Assembly: GCA_946566685.1 (NCBI GenBank)
Contig: CAMNXA010000015.1
Coordinates: forward strand, 1-64,000
Origin: an uncultured Lachnospiraceae bacterium
GTDB taxonomy: Bacteria > Bacillota > Clostridia > Lachnospirales > Lachnospiraceae
DNA length: 64,000 nucleotides
Direction: 5' to 3'
Each line of letters begins with the position of its first letter. Positions within the stretch are counted from its first letter, which is position 1. The notes beneath the pieces are model-generated. The model was not told where the DNA came from. It saw nothing but the letters and a program-made list of their open reading frames with translations, and made no database searches. A program made the position numbers and the translations under genes. Positions 18,308-25,380 of the stretch are shown piece after piece.

Positions 18308-19856
18308 TGTCCTTGCCCTCCTTTTCCGGAATCTCGGCTCCCAGCCTCTTTCCAAATGCCGCCCTCGCCCTCTGCGACAGGCCCATTGTCGTACCGTCCG
18401 GGTACGGGAGCTCAAATTCAAAATCCAGAGCCTCCCCCAGCTTTTTCAGATCTATCACCGGGCGGCTCGCCTCCAAATACCAAAAGCGGCATATCATATC
18501 TACACGGTCAATGCTCTTAAAGCTCCAGCCGAAGATATCCCGCAATTCCTCCTGGGTGTGCCCTTTCTGCACTTTGGGATGTTTCGAGATATCCCCCAGG
18601 ATAGTATTTGGCTCATAGTCCAGATCGAATGTCAGGCGGGCGTTATTGGTAACGCTGTGCTTCTTTGTCAGGACGAACTGCTGTGACTGGTTGCTCTGGC
18701 ACCAGCAGACCACCTTTCCTTTCGGCGCACACAAGGCCGCCGCTATCCTGGCAATCATGATACGGTCCGCCATGAACGGCACGGAATTGAACACGCTGGA
18801 AATGAACACGGACGTATACTCCACCCCGCTTTCCACTTCATCCAGGAACTTTCGGGCAATCTCGATACTCTTCTCCTTATGCACCTGATCCCCCGTGGTA
18901 ACAAAATAAGGCTCAAAAGCTGATACAAATAAACCGGCCTCCCTCAACGTCCGTGTATTGTTCAGCTTTCCAGCCCCAAAGTCCACGATCTTGTCTCCAT
19001 ACTTGCGTACCCATGCCGCCAGGGTATCTCCCTCCAACTTGAAGAAATCCCTGCCGTTGTTGTTGGGGAAAAGACCTTTGAAAAAGCCGTCACCCAAAGC
19101 GCAGTTGCCCTCGGTGTCCGTCTCCCTGGTATTCCTTTCCCGCATGAAACTGTTATACCGCAGCACATCCGCATAGCTGGACTCCATGGAGAAATCCATA
19201 GACAGGAGATTGAGCATAGCCGCCGCAAGCTCCCTCTGCGCTCCTGATACCTGTACGCACTTCACGAACCGGCGCTTCGCCTCCGCCGCCACCTGCAATC
19301 TCCCTATGCCGTTCACCACGGCCATATCCTGGTCTACCACAATCGGCATCACCACGCCGAACCGGTTTTCCAGCGTCTTAGCCAGGGCTTTCATGTGCCC
19401 GTCAAATTCCCGGTGGTTCTTCTTTGCCAGCTCTACGGTATCCACCCTCCGGGTGTGCATACAGGGAAAAGCCGCCTCGCTGTCCGGCTCAATGTCCGGG
19501 AGCCCTGCGCTTATGCCCTCGATATCCATATTGTAAAGCCGGTTTTTGATCTTCCCGCAAGTGTCCTGTTTGTGGAGGTCGTTTGTGGCCCTGTTAAACA
19601 GGATATTGACAGTTTTTCTTTCATTAAGGTCTACTATATCCACATACTCCACGGGAACCCGTGTATAGCCCATACGGGCCGCTACAAGACAACGCTGGTG
19701 CCCGGATAATATCTCCCCGCTGGTATCCGCATATACCGGGAGAAGAAATCCCAGCTTTTTCAGGGAGAGCTCCGTCAGTGCCAGCCTCTTTTCATCATTC
19801 CGGCGTGGATTGTACTCTGACGCCTGTATTTCCTTTATCGGTACTAACTTAATCAC
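18297..19856 (-). CDS. Double ParB-like domain protein fused to a methyltransferase-like domain
   Basis: The 519-residue protein begins with a ParB/Srx-type domain (EYNPRR, then GEILSGHQRCLVAARMG, residues 1-100). A second ParB-like region follows at about 150-220 (MAVVNGIGRLQVAAEAKRRF). From about residue 290 there is a Rossmann fold: KIVDFGAGKLNNTRTLREAG as motif I, AFEPYF as motif II, FISSVFNSVPF as a motif IV-like strand and APKGKVVCW. No NPPY or PC motif is present, so it is not a classical DNA adenine or cytosine methyltransferase. It overlaps genes on both sides in a coupled cluster just upstream of terminase. Confidence 0.75.
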   Translation of the reverse strand: MIKLVPIKEIQASEYNPRRNDEKRLALTELSLKKLGFLLPVYADTSGEILSGHQRCLVAARMGYTRVPVEYVDIVDLNERKTVNILFNRATNDLHKQDTCGKIKNRLYNMDIEGISAGLPDIEPDSEAAFPCMHTRRVDTVELAKKNHREFDGHMKALAKTLENRFGVVMPIVVDQDMAVVNGIGRLQVAAEAKRRFVKCVQVSGAQRELAAAMLNLLSMDFSMESSYADVLRYNSFMRERNTRETDTEGNCALGDGFFKGLFPNNNGRDFFKLEGDTLAAWVRKYGDKIVDFGAGKLNNTRTLREAGLFVSAFEPYFVTTGDQVHKEKSIEIARKFLDEVESGVEYTSVFISSVFNSVPFMADRIMIARIAAALCAPKGKVVCWCQSNQSQQFVLTKKHSVTNNARLTFDLDYEPNTILGDISKHPKVQKGHTQEELRDIFGWSFKSIDRVDMICRFWYLEASRPVIDLKKLGEALDFEFELPYPDGTTMGLSQRARAAFGKRLGAEIPEKEGKDSGD

Positions 19857-20472
19857 TTAGAATCCTACTTTGCAACTCTTCTTTGATTTCGGACGGCTCG
19901 AATATGCCCTTGTCCCTGATATCCTCCAGGAGCGCATAATATTCCGGCGCCTTTACGGTAAAGGAATAGCTGCCTATCTTTATCACCGTACTTACATCCC
20001 GCATATCGCCGTCCGTCTCCTGGCCTGCCTCTGCATCCGCATCATCACCGCCGCCCACGAAATCATCCGTGGCGCTTTCCAGGTATTTATCCAGGTCAAC
20101 CTCCCCGTCCATGAATCCGGTAGGAAAGACGGATATATCATCATCCCCCAGGAGTGCGGCCAGCTTTTCCATATCCCAATCGCCTTTGATCTTATTCAGG
20201 GCCAGGCAAAGAACCTTTTCCCTGTCCTCGTCCGGCTCGTTTATCATGACGCACTCCACTTCTGCAGCACCCGTATCCTTTAGCACCTGCAATCTCTGGT
20301 GCCCTCCGACCAGGCGCATATTGTGTTCATTGACAACCAGGGGCTCAATGAATCCAAATTCCCGGATGCTCGCCTCTATCTGCTCATACTCCGGCGATCC
20401 TTTTTCCAGCCGCACACGGGGATTGAACTCACTTTCCCGGATATCCTCAATCTGTATTTTCCTGATTTCCAT
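19849..20472 (-). CDS. ParB/Srx N-terminal domain protein
   Basis: The 207-residue protein carries a complete ParB-like nuclease fold: FNPRVR near residue 20, FIEPLVVNEHNMRLVGGHQR with the GGHQR motif near 50-60, and LCLALNKIKGDWDMEKLAAL. An acidic linker (GGGDDADAEAGQETDGD) and a C-terminal domain with TVIKIGSYSFTVKAPEYYAL follow. It is a paralog of the next upstream gene. ATG 20472 is 10 bases after AAGGAGG; a TTG two codons earlier is possible. It is a ParB-fold enzyme or DNA-binding protein of the phage, not a chromosome-partition ParB. Confidence 0.75.
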   Translation of the reverse strand: MEIRKIQIEDIRESEFNPRVRLEKGSPEYEQIEASIREFGFIEPLVVNEHNMRLVGGHQRLQVLKDTGAAEVECVMINEPDEDREKVLCLALNKIKGDWDMEKLAALLGDDDISVFPTGFMDGEVDLDKYLESATDDFVGGGDDADAEAGQETDGDMRDVSTVIKIGSYSFTVKAPEYYALLEDIRDKGIFEPSEIKEELQSRILSD

Positions 20473-21082
20473 TCCCAAACAGCCTCCTTTTCAGCTCTGC
20501 CTCTACTTTCTCCTTTGAAAAGCCTACCTTTTCCCGGACGTCTGCCATCATGTCCTTGTACAGGCCGTTGGGAATCCGGAACGTGTACTCGCCCACGATA
20601 CAGGGCACGCCCTCTTTTGTATCCTCTTTCTTTCCCACGCTTTCCACATCCGGCGCCTCCCCGCCTCCGATTTCCTCCTGGAGCTCTCCCAGCAGATCGG
20701 CAATTTCATCATCAGAGAATCCCGTTGCCAGGATATCAACCGGCGAATCCCTTAGCTCTTCCAGGATATCCGCCAGGGCTCCGTAATCCCACTGGCCGCT
20801 GATCTTGTTCAGGGCGATACAGAGGGCCTTTTCCCTCTCCGGCTCCATGTCAACGATAACAACCTCCGTTTCCTCCACGCCCTCCGCCAGCATGACGTTT
20901 AGCCGCTGGTGTCCGCTTACCAGGGTACCGGTTCTTTCGTTCACAATCAGAGGAACCACCAGACCGAACTCGTCAATACTAGCTTTCAGTGCCTTGTATT
21001 CGTGATCCACTTCCGTCAGGCGCACTCTCGGATTGTATTCTGCAGGCTTGATATCTTCCAGCCTCATAACCTTACTTTCCAT
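20447..21082 (-). CDS. ParB/Srx N-terminal domain protein (paralog)
   Basis: The 211-residue protein has the same layout as its downstream neighbour: EYNPRVR, VVPLIVNERTGTLVSGHQRL with the SGHQR motif, and ALCIALNKISGQWDYGALAD. An acidic linker and a C-terminal IVGEYTFRIPNGLYKDMMAD domain follow. The two genes overlap by 26 bases. Tandem ParB-fold genes near terminase occur in some phages with modified DNA. Kinase, nuclease or simple DNA-binding activity cannot be told apart from sequence alone. Confidence 0.75.
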   Translation of the reverse strand: MESKVMRLEDIKPAEYNPRVRLTEVDHEYKALKASIDEFGLVVPLIVNERTGTLVSGHQRLNVMLAEGVEETEVVIVDMEPEREKALCIALNKISGQWDYGALADILEELRDSPVDILATGFSDDEIADLLGELQEEIGGGEAPDVESVGKKEDTKEGVPCIVGEYTFRIPNGLYKDMMADVREKVGFSKEKVEAELKRRLFGNGNQENTD

Positions 21083-21113
21083 GCCTTTTCCCTCGCTTTC
21101 TCAATTTTGGCAT

Positions 21114-21142
21114 AAAAAAACAGCGCATCCGCAAATACGCTG
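21114..21142 (-). terminator. Terminator after the HAD-like gene
   Basis: On the minus strand CAGCGTAT and ATGCGCTG pair as an 8-bp stem with one G-T wobble and a 6-base loop, followed by seven Ts. It is 36 bases past the HAD stop and 30 bases before the ParB gene start, so the downstream late genes must be reached by read-through. Confidence 0.75.
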
Positions 21143-21177
21143 CTTTCTTACCTGTGTTGCGGCCGGTCCGCTCCCTC

Positions 21178-21699
21178 TCAACCGAAGAGGGATAACTGCT
21201 CCGGTTCCGGCTCTTTCTGCTTTATCTCGTGGTAGCTGTCCGCACTCTTTATGAACTTATCATAGGGAGCCGCCTCAATCCCGTACCTGCCGTACATGGT
21301 TCTCGTCCTGGGATTGCTCTCTACCGCATAGAACTGAATCGGATTCATACCATGTTTCGGGAACACGAACCTTTTCAGTGCCGACTCTTTAAATACGGGC
21401 GGTTCAGCGTTGAAGTCATTGAAATAATATTCCTCCGGCTGCCAGCCGGTCTTGCGGAGAATATTCTCCATGGTGGCTTTCATCTGGTAGTCCGGTCTGG
21501 CCGTTATGATGATAACGTAATCGCCCCTGACCGCCTCGATCAAATCCCTCCGGTATTCCTCGTACTGCATCCGCTTTGTAAAGGGCCGCAGCATACGGGT
21601 TTCCTGTTGGTTTCCGACCAGGGTATAATTCAGGTCAAGCAAACAAATCCTCCTACCGTCTGCCACCTTTGACAACTCGCCGCTCATTACTTCACTCAT
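21178..21699 (-). CDS. HAD-superfamily-like protein with altered catalytic motifs
   Basis: The 173-residue protein has the layout of small HAD phosphatases. ICLLDLNYTLVGN is the motif I region (DLNYT where DxDxT is usual), IIITARPDYQ is motif II, a Lys-containing KESALKRFVF segment follows, and AVESNPRTRTMYGRYGI is in the motif IV position (ESN where DD is usual). The nucleophile Asp is kept but the second Asp is Asn, so activity may be changed. ATG 21699 is 7 bases after AAAGGAG and overlaps the RHH gene by 8 bases. A terminator follows. It could act on nucleotides or DNA ends, or be a binding protein. Confidence 0.65.
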   Translation of the reverse strand: MSEVMSGELSKVADGRRICLLDLNYTLVGNQQETRMLRPFTKRMQYEEYRRDLIEAVRGDYVIIITARPDYQMKATMENILRKTGWQPEEYYFNDFNAEPPVFKESALKRFVFPKHGMNPIQFYAVESNPRTRTMYGRYGIEAAPYDKFIKSADSYHEIKQKEPEPEQLSLFG

Positions 21700-21892
21700 G
21701 CTCATTCTCCTTTCGGCCACTCCTGGGCCTGCGCTTTTTCAGTCTGCGGATTCCGTCTCTTACAGCGTCCGCCCGGTCTTTCCCGGTTTCCTGGCAATAC
21801 TGGTTCAGTATCGCTTCACACTCTGCGTCTATCCGGACAGATATCTTGCTCTGCTTCGGATTCTTTGTGGGGCGCCCTCTCTTGACTTCCAC
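21692..21892 (-). CDS. Ribbon-helix-helix DNA-binding protein
   Basis: The 66-residue protein has a basic start (VEVKRGRPTKNPKQSK) and then ISVRIDAECEAILNQYCQET, an RHH pattern, and a very basic C-terminus. The RGRPTKNPK start is typical of small phage RHH regulators. Start is GTG 21892, 7 bases after AAAGGAGG. A sigma-70 promoter (21927-21955) lies just upstream, and the gene begins a two-gene unit with the HAD-like protein. It may autoregulate this promoter or act on late genes. Confidence 0.75.
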   Translation of the reverse strand: MEVKRGRPTKNPKQSKISVRIDAECEAILNQYCQETGKDRADAVRDGIRRLKKRRPRSGRKENEHE

Positions 21893-21926
21893 ACGACCGC
21901 CTCCTTTCCACTGTTGCCCTAACAAT

Positions 21927-21955
21927 ATTATACCATTTTGTCCGACATAATTCAA
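21927..21955 (-). promoter_or_regulatory. Sigma-70 promoter for RHH-HAD unit / late operon
   Basis: On the minus strand TTGAAT, 17 bases and a perfect TATAAT lie 35 bases upstream of the RHH start codon. It is well placed to start transcription of the RHH-HAD unit and, with read-through, of the packaging genes. Confidence 0.75.
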
Positions 21956-22000
21956 TGATTTTCCTTGTATTTATCGGCTTTACAGGCACTTATGAAATGC

Positions 22001-22029
22001 AAAAGAGCCTACCAGCGGCGGGCCCTTTT
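22001..22029 (-). terminator. Terminator ending the structured RNA
   Basis: Two 13-base arms (plus-strand AAAAGAGCCTACC and GGCGGGCCCTTTT) pair with one mismatch and two G-T wobbles around a 3-base loop, with A and T runs at the base. It can work in both directions. Confidence 0.75.
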
Positions 22030-22188
22030 CGGTGGTTGTGGATGATCGGAGTAGCTTTCCATGCCAGGCCGTATGCTTTTATCGGGATAGGGGAGGTTTT
22101 GCGCCTCCCCGTCCGTAAGGGATAAATGAGCATGGCGTAGTCCTGAATACCGGTTCAGTCTACGAATGGCAGGCAAGTCAATCTTGCC
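22001..22188 (-). ncRNA. Candidate structured non-coding RNA of about 188 nt between late regulator and late operon
   Basis: Transcription from the promoter at 22195-22224 would begin near 22188, exactly at a GGCAAG/CTTGCC hairpin. Further stems are CGTAG/CTACG with CTGAA/TTCAG (22136-22164), CCATGC/GCATGG (22130-22135 with 22059-22064), TTTATC/GATAAA nested inside it (22121-22126 with 22078-22083), and GGGGAGG/CCTCCCC innermost (22090-22110). A 13-bp terminator closes it. No frame with a ribosome site is present. It could be a cis-acting antitermination RNA or a trans-acting small RNA. I do not recognise a named family. Confidence 0.65.
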
Positions 22189-22194
22189 AGATAC

Positions 22195-22224
22195 ACTATA
22201 ACATCCTGGGAAATGAATGGTCAA
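22195..22224 (-). promoter_or_regulatory. Sigma-70 promoter of the structured RNA
   Basis: On the minus strand TTGACC and TATAGT are separated by 18 bases (17 if TTATAG is the -10). The same two hexamers form the early promoter at 34614-34642. The predicted start falls at the first base of the first hairpin. Confidence 0.7.
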
Positions 22225-22287
22225 CGTAAAAAAAACGAAAATTTATGTCCGTGGCTCTCTTATAGCCGCAAGGACAGGCAAAACCAC

Positions 22288-22878
22288 CTATTCCCTAAGT
22301 ATTCTGGTAATCACTCCGTCAAGGCCAAAAATAAGGGCTGTCAGGTCCTCTCTGGCTTGTTTGGCGTCATTCTGGATAGTGCGTACATCCTCACCCTCCA
22401 ACTCCGCAATCTCCTTTGTGTTCAGCTTGTTTTCGGAGAGATACAGGTACTCTATCACCCTGTACTGTCTCTGCTTCACTTTGGATGCGGAACTCTCACA
22501 CTCTTTCCGGTACACTTCCAGCATGGTATTCACATGGGCCATGACCATATTGACCGTCACCACGCTGCGTTTCAGATTGTGGAGCGTTTTATCATCATCA
22601 AAGATACCGAACTTTGTCAGGACTTCCAGATCGGCAATGCCCTCGTTGACCTCTTCCGCACGTTCCAGCGTGTAGACGGAATTTTGTGCGTACTCGTTGA
22701 GCTGCGTATATCTCTCCAGAAGAGTTTTTGTCCGGTACAGTAGACGTCCAGCCTTTCTCCTGGTCGTTTCCTCATGCTCATTCTTGTACGCCGCTATACC
22801 GGCCTCTGATGCCCTCCGCATCATTTCCTGTAGTTCCCGTTCCGAAATGTTATAAGTCTTTGCGCCTTTATTAGCCAT
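22288..22878 (-). CDS. ArpU/RinA-like late transcription regulator
   Basis: The 196-residue protein is helical. Near its end it has a sigma-70 region 4-like HTH: VKQRQYRVIEYLYLSENKLN followed by TKEIAELEGEDVRTIQND. Phage late regulators of the ArpU/RinA type have this layout and are encoded just before the terminase block. ATG 22878 is chosen because GGGAGG lies 9 bases upstream; an earlier ATG at 22911 has no site. Directly downstream are the structured RNA and the late promoter, which are its likely targets. Confidence 0.72.
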   Translation of the reverse strand: MANKGAKTYNISERELQEMMRRASEAGIAAYKNEHEETTRRKAGRLLYRTKTLLERYTQLNEYAQNSVYTLERAEEVNEGIADLEVLTKFGIFDDDKTLHNLKRSVVTVNMVMAHVNTMLEVYRKECESSASKVKQRQYRVIEYLYLSENKLNTKEIAELEGEDVRTIQNDAKQAREDLTALIFGLDGVITRILRE

Positions 22879-22895
22879 TTTCCCAAACCTCCCAC

Positions 22896-22924
22896 TTGAC
22901 ATTTTTCCCAAAACGCCTTATAAT
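22896..22924 (+). promoter_or_regulatory. Perfect consensus sigma-70 promoter facing against the prophage operon
   Basis: TTGACA, exactly 17 bases, TATAAT on the plus strand. The -10 is flanked by the 6-bp inverted repeat AACGCC/GGCGTT (22912-22930), a likely operator. It lies just upstream of the late regulator start and points into the early operon, so its product would be antisense or a short RNA. Confidence 0.7.
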
Positions 22925-22941
22925 GGCGTTATCGTGTATGG

Positions 22942-22983
22942 GGTTTGTCAAGCGCTGGGAGGCATTGGGCAGACCTTTTTCTT
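22942..22983 (+). terminator. Possible terminator of a short plus-strand RNA
   Basis: GGTTTGTC and GGCAGACC pair as 8 bp with two G-T wobbles around an 18-base loop and are followed by TTTTTCTTT. With the promoter at 22896 it would delimit a transcript of about 50 nt (22931-22980). The stem is of moderate strength. Confidence 0.4.
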
Positions 22984-23014
22984 TATTCAGTTTTCAGTTT
23001 ATCCGACCGGCCAA

Positions 23015-23527
23015 TCAGCCGGGGAACCCGTCAGGAGAAATCTTTTTCGTCATGAATACCCCTTTCGGCAGCGTATCAGTGGAAATGACGTCCACCCCGA
23101 ATCTGGCGATCCTGATTCCGTGCAAGTCCGCCTCATGGCGTATATGCTCCGGGATATCCACCTTTTCATCCACAACGATAGGCTCCCGGACGTCAGATAA
23201 AAGGGGTTTACCTTTTCTTTTCCGAATCTCGCTTTCCAGCTCTTCCAGGCTGTCAATGACCTTATGGCCGGTGATCTGCTTGAAAGTCTCTCTGGCAATC
23301 CCCAGGATATCCGTAGCCTTAACATCAACGTTCCCGATAATATCCTGTCTCACCGTGTAATCGCAGGTTCCGGCCTTGTCGTCCTTTTTGTATTCCTCGG
23401 ATTCGAGCCGTGCCATGGTGAGAAGAATACTCCTGCAATGTTCGGCGGCTCCCGGATTCATTCTTTCATTGCCGGATTCACCCACCAGTCTTATTTTTAG
23501 CTTTTTCCACATTCTCTCGTAATTCAT
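23015..23527 (-). CDS. Hypothetical phage protein
   Basis: The 170-residue protein starts MNYERMWKKLKIRLVGESGN after an AGGAG site. It has a helical N-terminus that includes CRSILLTMARLESEEY, and a C-terminal domain with ITGHKVIDSLEELESEIRKR and HIRHEADLHGIRIARFGVDV. Position in the small-gene block before the late regulator suggests a middle gene. I do not recognise the family. Confidence 0.7.
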   Translation of the reverse strand: MNYERMWKKLKIRLVGESGNERMNPGAAEHCRSILLTMARLESEEYKKDDKAGTCDYTVRQDIIGNVDVKATDILGIARETFKQITGHKVIDSLEELESEIRKRKGKPLLSDVREPIVVDEKVDIPEHIRHEADLHGIRIARFGVDVISTDTLPKGVFMTKKISPDGFPG

Positions 23528-23545
23528 CTTTTCCTCCTGTCTGCC

Positions 23546-23815
23546 TTACCTGGCACGGTTTCCTTTGAATCTCTTCGACTGCGGGCAGGTGGCGAAATGG
23601 GAAATGTACCCCACTCCGTCAGCCTCTTCCGGCGTGTCAACGATAGTTGCTGTCACCACATCACCGCCCTGTGTGACGATTTTTTCTTTCCCTGCTACAT
23701 CTTTCCGGTAGTGGTGAATTGTGGTGTTGACCGGCATATTCTTACCGGCCTTTGTCCTTATCCAGAGGACACGCTGGCCGCATCCCCGGCACTGTCCGAA
23801 ATTATCTTTCCACAT
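23546..23815 (-). CDS. Small phage protein with zinc-binding Cys pair
   Basis: The 89-residue protein has CRGCG at residues 9-13 and then VLWIRTKAGKNMPVNTT. A later CP near HFATCPQSKRF (ISHFATC) could complete a metal site with His. Proteins with a C..C....W..T..GK.MPV pattern are common in phages and of unknown role. Start ATG 23815 follows AGGAGG. Confidence 0.7.
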   Translation of the reverse strand: MWKDNFGQCRGCGQRVLWIRTKAGKNMPVNTTIHHYRKDVAGKEKIVTQGGDVVTATIVDTPEEADGVGYISHFATCPQSKRFKGNRAR

Positions 23816-23832
23816 GGCATCCTCCTGTCTGG

Positions 23833-24465
23833 TTATTCCTCGTCCTCCGGTTCCTCATAGGAGTAACCGTCATCCTCCCTGGGCTCCTCTTCCCCGTCTA
23901 CCTCCCTGCACTCCCCGTCTATTACTTCTCCCGGCAGTGCGCCGGCATCCGCAACCTCACCCGGCAGCGCTCCCTCGTCTGCCACTTCACCAGGTAACAG
24001 GGGAGTATTCATCCACGCTTTTTCAGGATCAGTTTCAAGGGAGCCCTGGCCGTCCTCGCCCTCTTCCTGGTTCCACGGCTGGTCTTTATCAAAGATAGTC
24101 CGCTGATCCGTTCCGGTGATGTATGCCAGGACGTACATCTGGCGCCCCTCGTCCCATACAAGCTGCATTTCCGGATTCTTGTTTCCGGTCAGCTCGTCTT
24201 TCACGGTGATATTGGAAGAAACCTTATGCTTGAACTTCAGTTTCTGAATCCGCCTGCTCTCTCCCTCGGTATCGGGATCATAGTTGGGTATGTACTCGTT
24301 TTCCAGAGAAACATCAATTTTCAGCGTTATGGAGCCGTCCGTGGAATCGCTTTCAATCATATTCTTGAAAAGCCTCTGTAATACCCTGTTGAAATTCATT
24401 CTGGCCTCTTCAAAGGTTACATCCTCTATGACCAGTTCCTGTGTATCATCAGCGATCTTGCTCAT
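23833..24465 (-). CDS. Hypothetical phage protein with acidic repeat tail
   Basis: The 210-residue protein has a conserved-looking first 145 residues (VTFEEARMNFNRVLQRLFKN, then GSITLKIDVSLENEYIPNYD). Three tandem copies of LPGEVADEGA-like 10-residue units follow at about 157-185, and the end is very acidic (EEPEDEE). The N-terminal part recalls small phage proteins seen near HD and RusA genes. No function is known. Confidence 0.7.
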   Translation of the reverse strand: MSKIADDTQELVIEDVTFEEARMNFNRVLQRLFKNMIESDSTDGSITLKIDVSLENEYIPNYDPDTEGESRRIQKLKFKHKVSSNITVKDELTGNKNPEMQLVWDEGRQMYVLAYITGTDQRTIFDKDQPWNQEEGEDGQGSLETDPEKAWMNTPLLPGEVADEGALPGEVADAGALPGEVIDGECREVDGEEEPREDDGYSYEEPEDEE

Positions 24466-24713
24466 GTCTTTCTCTTTACCTCCTTATGGTCTTGTTTCAG
24501 AAATGCCGCCACAACTTCCAGGCAGTCATGATCTTTGTTTGATAATGCGTCAGAGCCGTAACGCTCCGCACATTCATCTACTGCAATGCACTCCGCACAA
24601 TTCAACGGGTCAGTGAGAATATATATCGCATCTTCCAGCGTTGTACCCTGTGGGAGAACTTCGTGCTTTATCAGGTATTCCAGGTTGGACGGCGCAACCT
24701 TTTCACTACTCAT
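24462..24713 (-). CDS. Small Cys-containing phage protein
   Basis: The 83-residue protein starts MSSEKVAPSNLEYLIKHEVL after GGAGGAAC, overlapping the HD gene by 8 bases and the next gene by 4. The CAECIAVDECAERYG segment with a later Cys (HDCLEVV) could bind metal. A longer frame to 24785 lies inside the HD gene and lacks a ribosome site. Function is unknown. Confidence 0.65.
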   Translation of the reverse strand: MSSEKVAPSNLEYLIKHEVLPQGTTLEDAIYILTDPLNCAECIAVDECAERYGSDALSNKDHDCLEVVAAFLKQDHKEVKRKT

Positions 24714-25380
24714 TCCGTTCCTCCGTGACGTATGACGCCTCCATATCCGCTTCATGGAGTGCCAGGATAAGCGGGTATCTCTCAATGGCCGCCGTCAGGG
24801 TATTGTAGAGCTCTTTCGGCTCCGAGAATCCCATGTGCCAGCGGATAGCGTACCTCTCCAGCGGTTTTAAGGTTATGAAATTTTCGATCATCATCACAGA
24901 CTTTTCACCATGGCCATACGGGATTTTATCATCCACCGCATATGAGGGCACCGTCTCCCAGATGAAATCCCCGTTGCTGTCGTGCTTCACCTGGCGTCTG
25001 TCAGCGGCAGCGACAACCTCCTGGTCATAGTTTTTCTGGTTTTTCAGCTCCGTTGTGTAAAAGTGCGTCTTACAGATATCATGTAGAAGAGAAACAATGA
25101 TGATACTGTCATTTCCGATCTTGTCTGTGTCGAGAAGTTCCCGCCAGACGTTGTACTCGGAGCTGCTGGTCTTTTTATCCAGGTTCCGGTATACTTCCAG
25201 GCTGTGGTGCAAAAGCCCACCCATAAAGGAACCGTGGAACTTCGTGGATGCCGGAGCCGTGTAAAAATCACTGGCACCGATATAAGCGATCAGGTTCTCC
25301 ACGCCGGTCCGCCCCGTACTTAACAGTAACCTCTCGTACTCTTTCATTTCTTCCTGTCTGGTTTCCTCTGTAATTGCCAT
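24706..25380 (-). CDS. HD-domain phosphohydrolase
   Basis: The 224-residue protein has the HD-domain metal ligands in order: GLLHHSLEV, SLLHDICKTHFY (the HD pair), YGHGEKSV, RWHMGF and LHEADMEA. HD proteins hydrolyse phosphate esters of nucleotides or nucleic acids. It lies between replication and late genes and may act in nucleotide metabolism of the phage. Its start overlaps the upstream gene by 113 bases, a long overlap that leaves the first residues less certain. Confidence 0.8.
   Translation of the reverse strand: MAITEETRQEEMKEYERLLLSTGRTGVENLIAYIGASDFYTAPASTKFHGSFMGGLLHHSLEVYRNLDKKTSSSEYNVWRELLDTDKIGNDSIIIVSLLHDICKTHFYTTELKNQKNYDQEVVAAADRRQVKHDSNGDFIWETVPSYAVDDKIPYGHGEKSVMMIENFITLKPLERYAIRWHMGFSEPKELYNTLTAAIERYPLILALHEADMEASYVTEERNE

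Noticed and set aside
18308-18421. N-terminal extension of the CmoA-like gene
   Set aside because: The Arg-rich extension lies inside the upstream gene; GTG 18307 has a GGAGGG site and fits the CmoA length.
22009-22224. 71-codon minus-strand frame over the structured RNA
   Set aside because: It has no ribosome site, starts at the -35 of the promoter and its sequence is explained by RNA stems.
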